Source: Chryseobacterium sp. Leaf404 (GTDB lineage: Bacteria; Bacteroidota; Bacteroidia; Flavobacteriales; Weeksellaceae). From it: a stretch of DNA of 64,000 nt. Positions 43,385 to 52,176 of this stretch are shown here, piece by piece (position 1 is the first letter of the stretch; the number at the start of each line of letters is the position of its first letter). The position numbers were made by a program, and so were the translations under genes. Under the pieces are notes generated by a model. The model was not told the DNA's origin and did no database searches. It saw only the letters and a list, made by a program, of their open reading frames with translations. The DNA lies in NCBI RefSeq assembly GCF_001424145.1, contig NZ_LMQM01000011.1:116468-180467 (forward strand). Reading direction: 5' to 3'.

Positions 43385-43735
43385 TTACAACTCAAAATTC
43401 AATTTCCCCTGTCCAAAAACTTCTTTATTTCCAAAGAATTCGCCTCCGCAAATATACCAAGGAAGATTTTCTAAATATTCCGCAGCATTTTCAGGTTTCA
43501 TTTCGGCCACTTCTTTTTTGGCAATAATTCCTTTAAACCATCTGTTTAAATTTGAAGAATTTTCAGTTTCAACGGAATATTTAATCCAAATTCTTTGGCA
43601 TAGTCTGCATTGAATAATGCTTACTTCAGCATTTCTGCCGTCAGTAGAATCTGTACCAACGGTTGAAGTTCTGTATTCTGATTCAATTAAATCGTGCTTT
43701 TCGCAGGCACAACCTAATTTCGGGAGTTTTTTCAT
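43385..43735 (-). CDS. Small cysteine-rich protein of unknown function
   Basis: The 116-residue protein has a likely zinc site: GCACEKH near residues 8-14 and QCRLCQRIW near 42-50. The C-terminal part ends WYICGGEFFGNKEVFGQGKLNFEL. No signal peptide. I recognise no family; a small zinc-binding cytoplasmic protein is likely. It stands alone between lpdA and small membrane protein genes. Confidence 0.6.
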   Translation of the reverse strand: MKKLPKLGCACEKHDLIESEYRTSTVGTDSTDGRNAEVSIIQCRLCQRIWIKYSVETENSSNLNRWFKGIIAKKEVAEMKPENAAEYLENLPWYICGGEFFGNKEVFGQGKLNFEL

Positions 43736-43791
43736 GAATGAAGTTTGAGTTAATTTTTTTAGCGATTCAAATATAAGGAAATGCTTGAAAT

Positions 43792-43998
43792 TTAATTGAT
43801 GGTTATTCCGTCAAAATAGCTTTTACACTCTGCTTTATACATTTTTCTCTGTTCGTTAAAATCGCTTTTCCATTCAAATCTATCATCAATTACGAATGTA
43901 TATGAAATGTAATAGCTGTGAATAGAAAGCAAAAGCAAGGCAATCTGCAGGAATGTATATATTTTTAAAATAAACTTATGATTTTTTACTAATTTCAT
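43792..43998 (-). CDS. Small membrane protein of unknown function
   Basis: The 68-residue protein has one N-terminal hydrophobic segment (FILKIYTFLQIALLLLSIHSYYISYTFV) and a charged C-terminus. Its start overlaps the stop of the upstream 83-residue membrane protein gene, so both are probably cotranslated. No family is recognised. Confidence 0.5.
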   Translation of the reverse strand: MKLVKNHKFILKIYTFLQIALLLLSIHSYYISYTFVIDDRFEWKSDFNEQRKMYKAECKSYFDGITIN

Positions 43999-44249
43999 TA
44001 AAAAAAATCAAAAATTAAAAGAAGTATTGCGATGACTAAACCATTAAGAAGTATTCCCGAAACGTAAAAAACTTCTGCCATTGAAGAGGCTAGAGAATCC
44101 CTTTTAAAAACAAAAGGAAGATCATAATACTTCGGAAAAACATCATCTTTGCAACTGCATTCAAAAACAAGGTTTACCCAGGCAAATTTCAGAAGAAAGA
44201 AGCCAACTGAAAATATATAAAAAGAAGTAACTTTTAGAAAAATCTTCAC
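43998..44249 (-). CDS. Small membrane protein of unknown function
   Basis: The 83-residue protein has two hydrophobic segments at both ends (FYIFSVGFFLLKFAWVNLVFEC and VSGILLNGLVIAILLLIFDFF) joined by a charged loop. It lies 7 nt behind the glycosyltransferase gene and overlaps the next small gene. The two small proteins might work together; no function is known. Confidence 0.5.
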   Translation of the reverse strand: MKIFLKVTSFYIFSVGFFLLKFAWVNLVFECSCKDDVFPKYYDLPFVFKRDSLASSMAEVFYVSGILLNGLVIAILLLIFDFF

Positions 44250-44256
44250 CAGCCTA

Positions 44257-45339
44257 TTATTTATGCATCAAATCCAGTAAAACCTTCTCATAATTATCCA
44301 AAATAATCTCTTTCGAAAACCTCGATTTTATAGAATTTTTTATGGTATCATGATCGTAAGACCGATGCAGAATCTGCATAATTTTTTGTGAAAAATCTTC
44401 GTGATTTTCAATATCAGAAATTTCGCCATTGGTTTCGTGCTGAATGATTTCATTGATTCCGCCAGGACAGTTATTGGCTAAAGAATACGTTCCGCAGGCT
44501 CCTGCTTCCAATAGAACATTGGGAAAACCTTCGTAACGTGACGACAGAATAAACAGATCGGCATACTTCAAAAACTCGTAGGGATTCTCCTGCTTTCCGT
44601 GAAAAAACACATTTTTTAGGCCCAGAAAATCTTTCATTTGGTGAAGAATCTCACGGTCTTTGCCGTCACCTAAAATGTGTAACAAAATTTTTTCATTTTT
44701 TAATCTTGAAAAAACTTTCAGCAAATTATCAAACCCTTTTCTGGCCGAAAGATTTCCTATGGCAACAACGTTTTTATAGTTTAGTTTAAAACTTTCGGGC
44801 TTATGCGAAACCTGTAATTTGCTTTCAATAAAATCAAAATCAACAGGATTATTGATCTTAACAATTTTCGAACGGTTGACTTTAAAATTCTTGACCAGAT
44901 CGTGCATCATATCATCACTCTGTGCGATAATCTGCTGGTAATTATTGTAAAAGTGGTAGAAAAATTTAATTTCCTTTTTGGTCACATGTTGCGAGACAAC
45001 ATTGGTTTCTCTCGCAATGAATTTTGTTTTCGGAAAAAGTTTGATAAACATAGACAGATACGCATTCACCTCTCCATATCCAGAAAAAACAATATCCGGT
45101 TTTCGGCGGTAAATTTCTTTAAGAATTGGCTTTAAAGAGTGACGAATCCTTTCGGTATTGATATCGATAATTTCGACATCTTTTTTCAGAATATTCAGGT
45201 AGCCGCCTTCTTTGCGTAAAAGTAAAATCTTCGGTTCAAATCGATCTCTGGAGAGATGATTTGCAATGGTAGTAACGATTCTTTCTGCACCTCCGGTCTC
45301 AAGATCCGGCAGAATAAATATGACAGAAATCTTTTTCAT
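44257..45339 (-). CDS. Glycosyltransferase family 4
   Basis: The 360-residue GT-B protein has an N-terminal substrate domain (LPDLETGGAERIVTTIANHLSRD) and a C-terminal nucleotide-sugar domain with VAIGNLSARKGFDNLLKVF. ILGDGKDREILHQMKDFLGLKNVFFHGKQ and the E-x7-E motif in SSRYEGFPNVLLEAGACG follow. It probably adds sugar to a lipid-linked or surface glycan. It heads a small operon with two membrane proteins. Confidence 0.88.
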   Translation of the reverse strand: MKKISVIFILPDLETGGAERIVTTIANHLSRDRFEPKILLLRKEGGYLNILKKDVEIIDINTERIRHSLKPILKEIYRRKPDIVFSGYGEVNAYLSMFIKLFPKTKFIARETNVVSQHVTKKEIKFFYHFYNNYQQIIAQSDDMMHDLVKNFKVNRSKIVKINNPVDFDFIESKLQVSHKPESFKLNYKNVVAIGNLSARKGFDNLLKVFSRLKNEKILLHILGDGKDREILHQMKDFLGLKNVFFHGKQENPYEFLKYADLFILSSRYEGFPNVLLEAGACGTYSLANNCPGGINEIIQHETNGEISDIENHEDFSQKIMQILHRSYDHDTIKNSIKSRFSKEIILDNYEKVLLDLMHK

Positions 45340-45386
45340 GAGTATAAAAAATGCTAAAGTTTTCCTTTAGCAATAGTAATTATTTT

Positions 45387-45503
45387 TTATTTTCTTCCTT
45401 GTAAAAACCATTCAATTAAAAAATTAAAAACATAAAATATCATAACATAACTACCCAATAAAAATAGAGCGAAATAAAGTGGATATTTTATATATTTCTT
45501 CAT
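45387..45503 (-). CDS. 38-residue single-span membrane protein
   Basis: ATG 45503 opens MKKYIKYPLYFALFLLGSY and continues to FLIEWFLQGRK, with one hydrophobic helix and positive ends. It lies 3 nt behind the recQ stop and before the glycosyltransferase. Composition and position look like a real small membrane protein, but there is no further support. Confidence 0.4.
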   Translation of the reverse strand: MKKYIKYPLYFALFLLGSYVMIFYVFNFLIEWFLQGRK

Positions 45504-45506
45504 TCT

Positions 45507-47711
45507 TTAATTGGCAACATCGCTGATGAATTTTATTCTCAGCATTCTCACTTCTTCGTCAGACAGTTCATCGCCAAACTCATCCAACAGAACTTTCATG
45601 CTGTCGCTTTCAGATTCATTCATAAATTCCATGAACTCATCCACCATATCTTCGTCAAAATTTTCTTCGATGTAATAATCAATATTCAATTTAGTACCCT
45701 GATAAACAATACGTTCCATTTCTTTCAAAAGATCATTCATCGAAAGATTTTTGGCTCTGGCAATATCTTCAAGATCAATCTTTTTATCTGTACTCTGGAT
45801 GATGAAAACTTTGTGACTGGATTTATTCGCCACATTTTTCAAAACCATATCCTGAGTACGCTCTATATTGTTTTCTTCTACATATTTTGCGATGAAATCT
45901 GCGAACTCTCTACCATATTTCTTGGCTTTACCCTCACCTACGCCGTAAATTTTTGCGATTTCTTCCACAGTTACCGGATACTGAACAGTCATATCTTCCA
46001 GACTTGGCTCCATAAAAACCGTATACGGTGGAATTCCGTGCTTTTTGGCGACTTTTTTCTGGAGATCTTTCAACAATGCGAAAAGATTCTGGTCTAAACC
46101 ACCAGCCGACTGCTGCTGAACCTGATCACTTTCTGCTTTCGTCTGTGAAAGATCAAATTCGCGATCTTCAGCTATCATAAAAGACTGGTTTAACCCTTCT
46201 TCAAAAACAGCTTTTCCTTTTTCAGAAATCTTTAGAACACCGTAAGTTTCAATATCTTTCTGAAGGAAATTCTGAACCGTAGCCTGTCTGATAATGGTTT
46301 TCCAGTAATTTTCATTTTCTGATTTTCCGAAACCAAAATGCGGAGTCTGCTCTAATTTATAAGATTTGGTAACAGCATTTTCTTTGCCTACAATCGTAGA
46401 TATTAAGTCTTTAGATTTGAATTTTTCGCCCGTATCTTTGATAAGTTGCAGTACTTTTTTCAGATCCTCGCTACCGTCTTTGAGCTTGGGCGGATTTGAA
46501 GCATTGTCGCACATTTTTGCTCCGTCACCCGTCTTAGGATCGAATGTTTCACCGAAATAATAAAGAATATACTGCCTTCTGCTCATCGATGTTTCAGCGT
46601 AACCCACCACTTCGTTAAGCAATTGCAAACCTATTTCTCTTTCAGAAACAGGTTTCTGTGCTAAAAATTTCTCCAGTTTTTCGATATCTTTCGGGTCGTA
46701 GAAAGCAAGGCAATATCCTTCGCCACCGTCTCGTCCGGCTCTACCCGTTTCCTGATAGTAGCTTTCAAGAGATTTCGGGAAATCGTAGTGAATTACAAAA
46801 CGTACATCCGGTTTATCAATTCCCATCCCGAATGCGATTGTTGCGACAATTACGTCTACATCTTCCATCAGAAATTTATCCTGATTGGCAACCCTTACTT
46901 TTTGATCCAGGCCGGCATGATAAGGAAGCGCGTTAATACCGTTCACCTGAAGCAGCTGTGCAAATTCCTCCACTTTTCTTCGGCTGAGACAGTAGATAAT
47001 TCCCGATTTACCCTTCCGTTGATTGATAAATTTTACAATTTCTTTATCTACATTCACCTTTGGGCGAACTTCATAATAAAGATTCGGTCTGTTGAAACTT
47101 TCTTTGTAGACGATTGCGGAAGTCATCCCCAAAGTTTTCTGGATATCATCCTGCACTTTTGGAGTTGCCGTAGCGGTAAGAGCAATAACGGGAACATCTG
47201 CAATTTTATCGATAATTGATTTTAAATTACGGTATTCCGGTCGGAAATCATGCCCCCATTCTGAAATACAGTGAGCCTCGTCTATTGCAACAAAAGAAAT
47301 TTTCACTTCTTTAAAGAATTCTAAGTAATCTTCTTTTATCAAAGACTCCGGTGCCACGTAAAGCAGCTTTGTACGGCCTGCTTTTATATCATCAAAAACT
47401 TTTTTAGTCTGGGTTTTGTTCAGTGACGAGTTTAAAACGTGGGCTACCCCTTCATCTGACGAGAGCCCGTTTATGGCATCCACCTGATTCTTCATCAGTG
47501 CGATCAATGGCGAAACCACGATAGCCGTACCTTCAGAAATTAATGCAGGAAGCTGATAGCAAAGCGATTTACCACCACCTGTAGGCATGAGGACGAAAAC
47601 ATCTTTCCCGTCTAAAAGGTTTTCTATGATCTGCTCCTGCTGACCTTTGAAAGTAGAAAACCCAAAATATTTTTTTAACTCGCCCGATATATTGGCTTTT
47701 TTTGCGCTCAT
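45507..47711 (-). CDS. recQ: ATP-dependent DNA helicase RecQ
   Basis: The 734-residue protein has helicase motifs TGGGKSLCYQLPA (Walker A), AIDEAHCISEWGHDFRPEY (DEAH), TATATP, ATIAFGMGIDKPDVRFVIHYDFPKSLESYYQETGRAGRDG. An RQC domain and an HRDC domain (YPVTVEEIAKIYGVGEGKAKKYGREF) follow. It is longer than E. coli RecQ (about 610) by an acidic C-terminal extension common in Bacteroidetes. It unwinds DNA in recombination repair. It is divergent from kdsD. Confidence 0.95.
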   Translation of the reverse strand: MSAKKANISGELKKYFGFSTFKGQQEQIIENLLDGKDVFVLMPTGGGKSLCYQLPALISEGTAIVVSPLIALMKNQVDAINGLSSDEGVAHVLNSSLNKTQTKKVFDDIKAGRTKLLYVAPESLIKEDYLEFFKEVKISFVAIDEAHCISEWGHDFRPEYRNLKSIIDKIADVPVIALTATATPKVQDDIQKTLGMTSAIVYKESFNRPNLYYEVRPKVNVDKEIVKFINQRKGKSGIIYCLSRRKVEEFAQLLQVNGINALPYHAGLDQKVRVANQDKFLMEDVDVIVATIAFGMGIDKPDVRFVIHYDFPKSLESYYQETGRAGRDGGEGYCLAFYDPKDIEKLEKFLAQKPVSEREIGLQLLNEVVGYAETSMSRRQYILYYFGETFDPKTGDGAKMCDNASNPPKLKDGSEDLKKVLQLIKDTGEKFKSKDLISTIVGKENAVTKSYKLEQTPHFGFGKSENENYWKTIIRQATVQNFLQKDIETYGVLKISEKGKAVFEEGLNQSFMIAEDREFDLSQTKAESDQVQQQSAGGLDQNLFALLKDLQKKVAKKHGIPPYTVFMEPSLEDMTVQYPVTVEEIAKIYGVGEGKAKKYGREFADFIAKYVEENNIERTQDMVLKNVANKSSHKVFIIQSTDKKIDLEDIARAKNLSMNDLLKEMERIVYQGTKLNIDYYIEENFDEDMVDEFMEFMNESESDSMKVLLDEFGDELSDEEVRMLRIKFISDVAN

Positions 47712-47856
47712 CTAATTTTGTATTGCTAAATTTGCATCTATCCCAAAGTTATAAAAATTTTAGCTAAAATAAAAGCTAACCAATTTTTAAGATCATATTT
47801 ATAGTTAATATAAATTGAGTGGGAAACTTATTTTCATCTGAAATTTACAACTAAAA

Positions 47857-48816
47857 ATGCATACAACCGATATTATTTCGATCGCAAAAAAAACACTTGA
47901 TATTGAGATTTCTGAGCTTGAAAAATTAAAAAACAGACTTAATGACGATTTTGTAAAAGCAGTAGAACTTATTCATTCGGCAACCGGAAAACTCATCGTT
48001 GTAGGGATTGGAAAATCTGCGCATGTTGCCACCAAAATGGTTGCAACATTGAATTCTACAGGCACACCGTCGCAGTTTCTGCATGCTTCAGAGGCTATCC
48101 ACGGTGATTTGGGGGTGATTCAGAAGCAGGATGTTGTACTTTGTATTTCAAATTCCGGAAATTCTCCGGAAATTGTAAGTTTAGTTCCCTATTTAAAAGA
48201 ATATTCTTCTTCCCTTATTGGTATGACGGGAAATAAAAGCAGTAAACTTGCTGAGTTTTCAGATATTATTCTTGATACACACGTTGATGTAGAAGCCTGC
48301 CCTATCAAACTTGCTCCGACGAGCTCCACCACGGTACAAATGGCTTTGGGAGACGCTTTAGCGGTGAGTTTAATGGAACTGAAAGATTTTAAAGCGAATG
48401 ATTTTGCCAAATTTCATCCCGGTGGCAGTTTGGGTAAAAATTTAATTTCAAAAGTGGATGATTTTGTTTCATCCCAAAAACCACAGGTGTCTGAAAATGA
48501 CAGTGTGAAAGAGGTAATTATTTCTATAAGCAGCTCCAGACACGGAATTACTGTTGTCACAGACAATGACAATATTATCGGAGTAATTACAGACGGAGAT
48601 TTACGGAGAATGTTGATGAACGGTATTAATATCTCCGATGTTTCTGCTAAGGATATTATGTCTTTCAACCCTAAAACCGTGGAAAGAAATTCTCTTGCCA
48701 AAGACGCGATGAAAATCCTGAAAGATAACAACATCGGTCAGCTTGTTGTTACCGAAAACGGAAAATATTTCGGAATTATAGATTTGCATAAATTGTTGGA
48801 CGAGGGAATTAATTAG
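47857..48816 (+). CDS. kdsD: Arabinose-5-phosphate isomerase (KpsF/GutQ family)
   Basis: A 319-residue protein with an N-terminal SIS domain (GKLIVVGIGKSAHVATKMVATLNSTGTPSQFLHASEAIHGDLG; CISNSGNSPEI) and two C-terminal CBS domains (residues about 205-319). It interconverts ribulose-5-phosphate and arabinose-5-phosphate, the first step to Kdo of lipopolysaccharide. The stop is immediately followed by the next ATG. Confidence 0.93.
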   Translation: MHTTDIISIAKKTLDIEISELEKLKNRLNDDFVKAVELIHSATGKLIVVGIGKSAHVATKMVATLNSTGTPSQFLHASEAIHGDLGVIQKQDVVLCISNSGNSPEIVSLVPYLKEYSSSLIGMTGNKSSKLAEFSDIILDTHVDVEACPIKLAPTSSTTVQMALGDALAVSLMELKDFKANDFAKFHPGGSLGKNLISKVDDFVSSQKPQVSENDSVKEVIISISSSRHGITVVTDNDNIIGVITDGDLRRMLMNGINISDVSAKDIMSFNPKTVERNSLAKDAMKILKDNNIGQLVVTENGKYFGIIDLHKLLDEGIN

Positions 48817-49383
48817 ATGGAACAGCCATTTTTTTCAATCAGCAATTATAAAATTTCTGAGCAGGACTATTTGACTTATCTTCTTTATGATTCTTCGAAA
48901 AGCAAAAAAGCGATGACTGCTAAAGTGATTAACAATATTCTTTTTGTTATTATCATGCTTTCTATATTGATTTATGGAAATAGAGAAGGCTTTAATATTG
49001 AATTTACTATCATTTTTTCTCCTTTAGCAATTACAATGTTTTTTGTTAGAAGGATAATGGGGAGAAATCTCTATCATAAAAAACTAGAAACTTACGTTAA
49101 GAAAAACATCAAAAGAAGAAATAACCAAAATTCTGACCTTCTATTTTTTGAAAAACACATAGTAGTTTCTGAAAAGGCTTCTGAACACAAATTTTTTTTT
49201 AACGGCATAAAAGAAATCACTGAAATTAAAGATATTTTATTTATTAAAGTTTTAGAAAACAATGTTTTAATAATAAATAAAATGACAACACAAAACATTA
49301 ATATTTTACAGAAATTTTTAAACGGTATATCTGCTGAGAACAACATTTCTTACTCTCTAGATTTAGAATGGAAATGGAATTAA
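48817..49383 (+). CDS. Membrane protein with YcxB-like domain
   Basis: The 188-residue protein has an N-terminal cytosolic part, two hydrophobic helices around residues 40-75 (NILFVIIMLSILIYG; FTIIFSPLAITMFFVRR) and a C-terminal beta domain (KHIVVSEKASEHKFFFNGIKEITEIKDILFIKVLENNVLIINK) of the YcxB/PH-like type. It starts directly at the kdsD stop, so the two are coupled, and tatC follows 56 nt later. Function unknown. Confidence 0.65.
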   Translation: MEQPFFSISNYKISEQDYLTYLLYDSSKSKKAMTAKVINNILFVIIMLSILIYGNREGFNIEFTIIFSPLAITMFFVRRIMGRNLYHKKLETYVKKNIKRRNNQNSDLLFFEKHIVVSEKASEHKFFFNGIKEITEIKDILFIKVLENNVLIINKMTTQNINILQKFLNGISAENNISYSLDLEWKWN

Positions 49384-49439
49384 AAACTTGTGAAATTCTG
49401 AACAATTTATCATAATTTCGTAACTAAATATTTTTTTTA

Positions 49440-50264
49440 ATGAGCGAAGGTAAAGACATGTCTTTCTGGGGACATATTGGCGAGCTGAGAGGGCATCTCA
49501 TCCGATCAATAATAGCGATTATCATCGCAGCATTTGTAATAGGCTATAACATTGAATGGGTGATGGATCATATTTTTTTCGGTCCTACCAGAAATGATTT
49601 TCCTACTTTCAAGGCGGCCAATTATTTTTCCCGGATGATTCTGGGTGAAGACAGCATACATCTGCCAAAAGATTTCCCTGTACGTGTGCAGAGACTTTAT
49701 CAGCAGTTTAATGTGATGATTGCAGTTTCTATGTTTGGGGGCGTGGTGATTGCGTTTCCTTATATTGTCTGGGAGCTTTGGAGATTCATTGGCCCGGCTT
49801 TACATCCTAATGAAAGAAAAAACTCAATATTCATCATCAATGCAGTGTGGATGCTTTTTCTGTCTGGTGTTCTCTGCGGTTACTTTTTAATTTTACCTTT
49901 CGCAGTCAACTTTGGGGTGATTTTCAAAATTTCAAATATCATCATTCCGCTGTATGATTTGAGCGATTACACCACACTTTTTCTGCAGGTTGTTTTAGGA
50001 ATGGGCGTTGTATTTTTATTTCCAATTTTAATTTACTTCTTAACTTCCATAGGAATTTTAACACCTATGTTTATGCGTACCTACCGTCGCCATGCCATTG
50101 TTCTGATTATGGTGGTTGCCGCAATTATTACCCCTGCAGACGTCTTGAGTATGATGATGGCAGCACTTCCACTGCTTGCTTTGTATGAATTCAGCATTAT
50201 TGCATCCGGTTACACTTATAAAAAAGTTCAGAAGGCAAATGCCGGTCTTACCAAAGAAAGCTAA
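49440..50264 (+). CDS. tatC: Sec-independent protein translocase TatC
   Basis: The 274-residue protein has six membrane helices and the TatC motifs SFWGHIGELRGHLIRS at the N-terminus, FPYIVWELWRFIGPALHPNERK in the middle, and VVAAIITPADVLSMMMAALPLLALYE near the end. It is the twin-arginine signal receptor in the inner membrane. TatA/B are not in this window. Confidence 0.96.
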   Translation: MSEGKDMSFWGHIGELRGHLIRSIIAIIIAAFVIGYNIEWVMDHIFFGPTRNDFPTFKAANYFSRMILGEDSIHLPKDFPVRVQRLYQQFNVMIAVSMFGGVVIAFPYIVWELWRFIGPALHPNERKNSIFIINAVWMLFLSGVLCGYFLILPFAVNFGVIFKISNIIIPLYDLSDYTTLFLQVVLGMGVVFLFPILIYFLTSIGILTPMFMRTYRRHAIVLIMVVAAIITPADVLSMMMAALPLLALYEFSIIASGYTYKKVQKANAGLTKES

Positions 50265-50406
50265 ACTGTATTTAATTAAAGAATCAGGCAGTTTTAAGTA
50301 ATTAAAGCTGCTTTTTTATGTTAATAATTGAAAAACACTGTCACAAGTCATATCTTTTTGCGACTAAACAAAAATTAATTCTCTATTTTTGAAATATACA
50401 TCACCT

Positions 50407-52056
50407 ATGAAAAAAATCACTTTCTCGCTGCTTTTTGCTTCATCACTGGCTTTCGGGCAGTTTTTTGAGCATGGTAAAACTTTCACCAAAGAGGATACAC
50501 TGAAGGGTTCAGATACCAAATTCAGGAATTTTTGGGATGTTAAAAGGTATGACCTTTCCGTAGAACCGGATTTTGAATCAAAAAGTATTAAAGGCAACAA
50601 TAAAATCAGTTTTGAAATCACAAAAGATGTTGTGAATCCTGTATTTCAAATCGATTTGCAAAAGCCGATGAAAGCTGTTAAAATTGAATGCAGTTTCCCC
50701 ACTTTAGATGGTTTTAAACAGGATGGAGATTTCATTTTTATTTCTGCCAAAAAGAATTTTAAAAAAGGAGAAAAATTTACCATTGATGTTACCTACTCCG
50801 GGAATCCTACGATTGCGAGACGTGCTCCATGGGACGGTGGCTGGGTTTTCACAAAAGATGAAAAAGGAAACCCATGGATGAGTGTTGCTGATGAAGGAAT
50901 TGGTGCTTCGGTCTGGCTTCCAACGAAAGATATCTGGAGCGATGAGCCTGATCAGGGAATTACTATGAAAATTATTACACCAGTGGGTTTGGTAGGTATC
51001 GGAAACGGAAGACTTATAAAAGAGGAAGTGAGTATCGGAAATACCATTGCGGATAACAGGAATGTATTCACCTGGGAGGTGAAAAACCCCATCAATGCCT
51101 ACTCTATCATACCAAACATCGGGAAATATGTAAATTATAAAGACACTTACAACGGCGAAAAAGGTAAGCTTGATTTAGATTATTGGGTGATTGATTATAA
51201 TTTAGATAAAGCCAAAAAACAGTTTCAGCAGGTACAGCCGATGATGAAAGCATTTGAATTCTGGTTTGGGCCGTATCCTTTTTACGAAGATTCTTACAAA
51301 CTGGTAGAATCTCCATACCTGGGAATGGAACACCAAAGTAATGTAGCCTACGGAAATAAATTTGAAAATGGATATCTTGGAAGTGATCTGTCCGGAACCG
51401 GGGTTGGTTTAAACTGGGATTATATTATCATCCACGAAAGTGGTCACGAGTGGTTTGCCAACAATATCACAGCGAAAGATCAGGCAGATATGTGGGTTCA
51501 TGAAGGTTTTACAATGTATTCTGAAGTGCTTTTTACTGAAAAATATATGGATAAAAAGTCTGCAGATTTATATGCTCAGGGAGTTCAGCGTTCGATCAGC
51601 AACGATGTGCCGATTATTGGGAAATACGGTGTGAGAAATGAAGGCAGCGGCGATATGTACCCAAAAGGTGCGAGTATGCTTCACACGATCCGTCAGGTGA
51701 TTGATAATGATGAGAAATTCAGACAGATTTTACGCGGTTTAAATAAAGATTTTTACCACCAAACCGTAACTACAGAACAGATTGAAAAATACATTTCTGA
51801 TAAATCGGGAATTGATTTTTCGTCGGTTTTTAATCAATATTTGAGAACTACAGACGTTCCGGTTCTGGAATATTCTCAAAAAGGAAATGAACTGAAATTC
51901 AAATACAGCAAAGTCGTTAAAAATTTTAAACTTCCTTTAAAAGTGAATGGTGAATGGATAAAACCTACGGAAGAATGGCAGACTGTGAAGTTGAAAAATG
52001 ATGGTGCAGTAGAGTTTAATAAAAATAATTACGTAAGATATCAAAAGGTGAATTAG
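50407..52056 (+). CDS. Secreted M1 family metallopeptidase
   Basis: I start at ATG 50407, which gives a signal peptide (MKKITFSLLFASSLAFGQ); a TTG six codons upstream is less likely. The protein (549 residues) has the M1 zinc site HESGHEW with the third ligand Glu in WVHEGFTMYSE and the exopeptidase-type segment YLGMEHQSNVAYG. It should cleave N-terminal residues from peptides in the periplasm. The next gene is also a secreted metallopeptidase. Confidence 0.92.
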   Translation: MKKITFSLLFASSLAFGQFFEHGKTFTKEDTLKGSDTKFRNFWDVKRYDLSVEPDFESKSIKGNNKISFEITKDVVNPVFQIDLQKPMKAVKIECSFPTLDGFKQDGDFIFISAKKNFKKGEKFTIDVTYSGNPTIARRAPWDGGWVFTKDEKGNPWMSVADEGIGASVWLPTKDIWSDEPDQGITMKIITPVGLVGIGNGRLIKEEVSIGNTIADNRNVFTWEVKNPINAYSIIPNIGKYVNYKDTYNGEKGKLDLDYWVIDYNLDKAKKQFQQVQPMMKAFEFWFGPYPFYEDSYKLVESPYLGMEHQSNVAYGNKFENGYLGSDLSGTGVGLNWDYIIIHESGHEWFANNITAKDQADMWVHEGFTMYSEVLFTEKYMDKKSADLYAQGVQRSISNDVPIIGKYGVRNEGSGDMYPKGASMLHTIRQVIDNDEKFRQILRGLNKDFYHQTVTTEQIEKYISDKSGIDFSSVFNQYLRTTDVPVLEYSQKGNELKFKYSKVVKNFKLPLKVNGEWIKPTEEWQTVKLKNDGAVEFNKNNYVRYQKVN

Positions 52057-52176
52057 GTTGAGGCTGAGGCTGAAAATATTGGAAAAGCAAAATCGAACGT
52101 TCGGTTTTGCTTTTTTTACATCCTTTTTTGTAACAAAACTCACTTTCCGGCAACTATTTAAGCAAATATAATCAAC

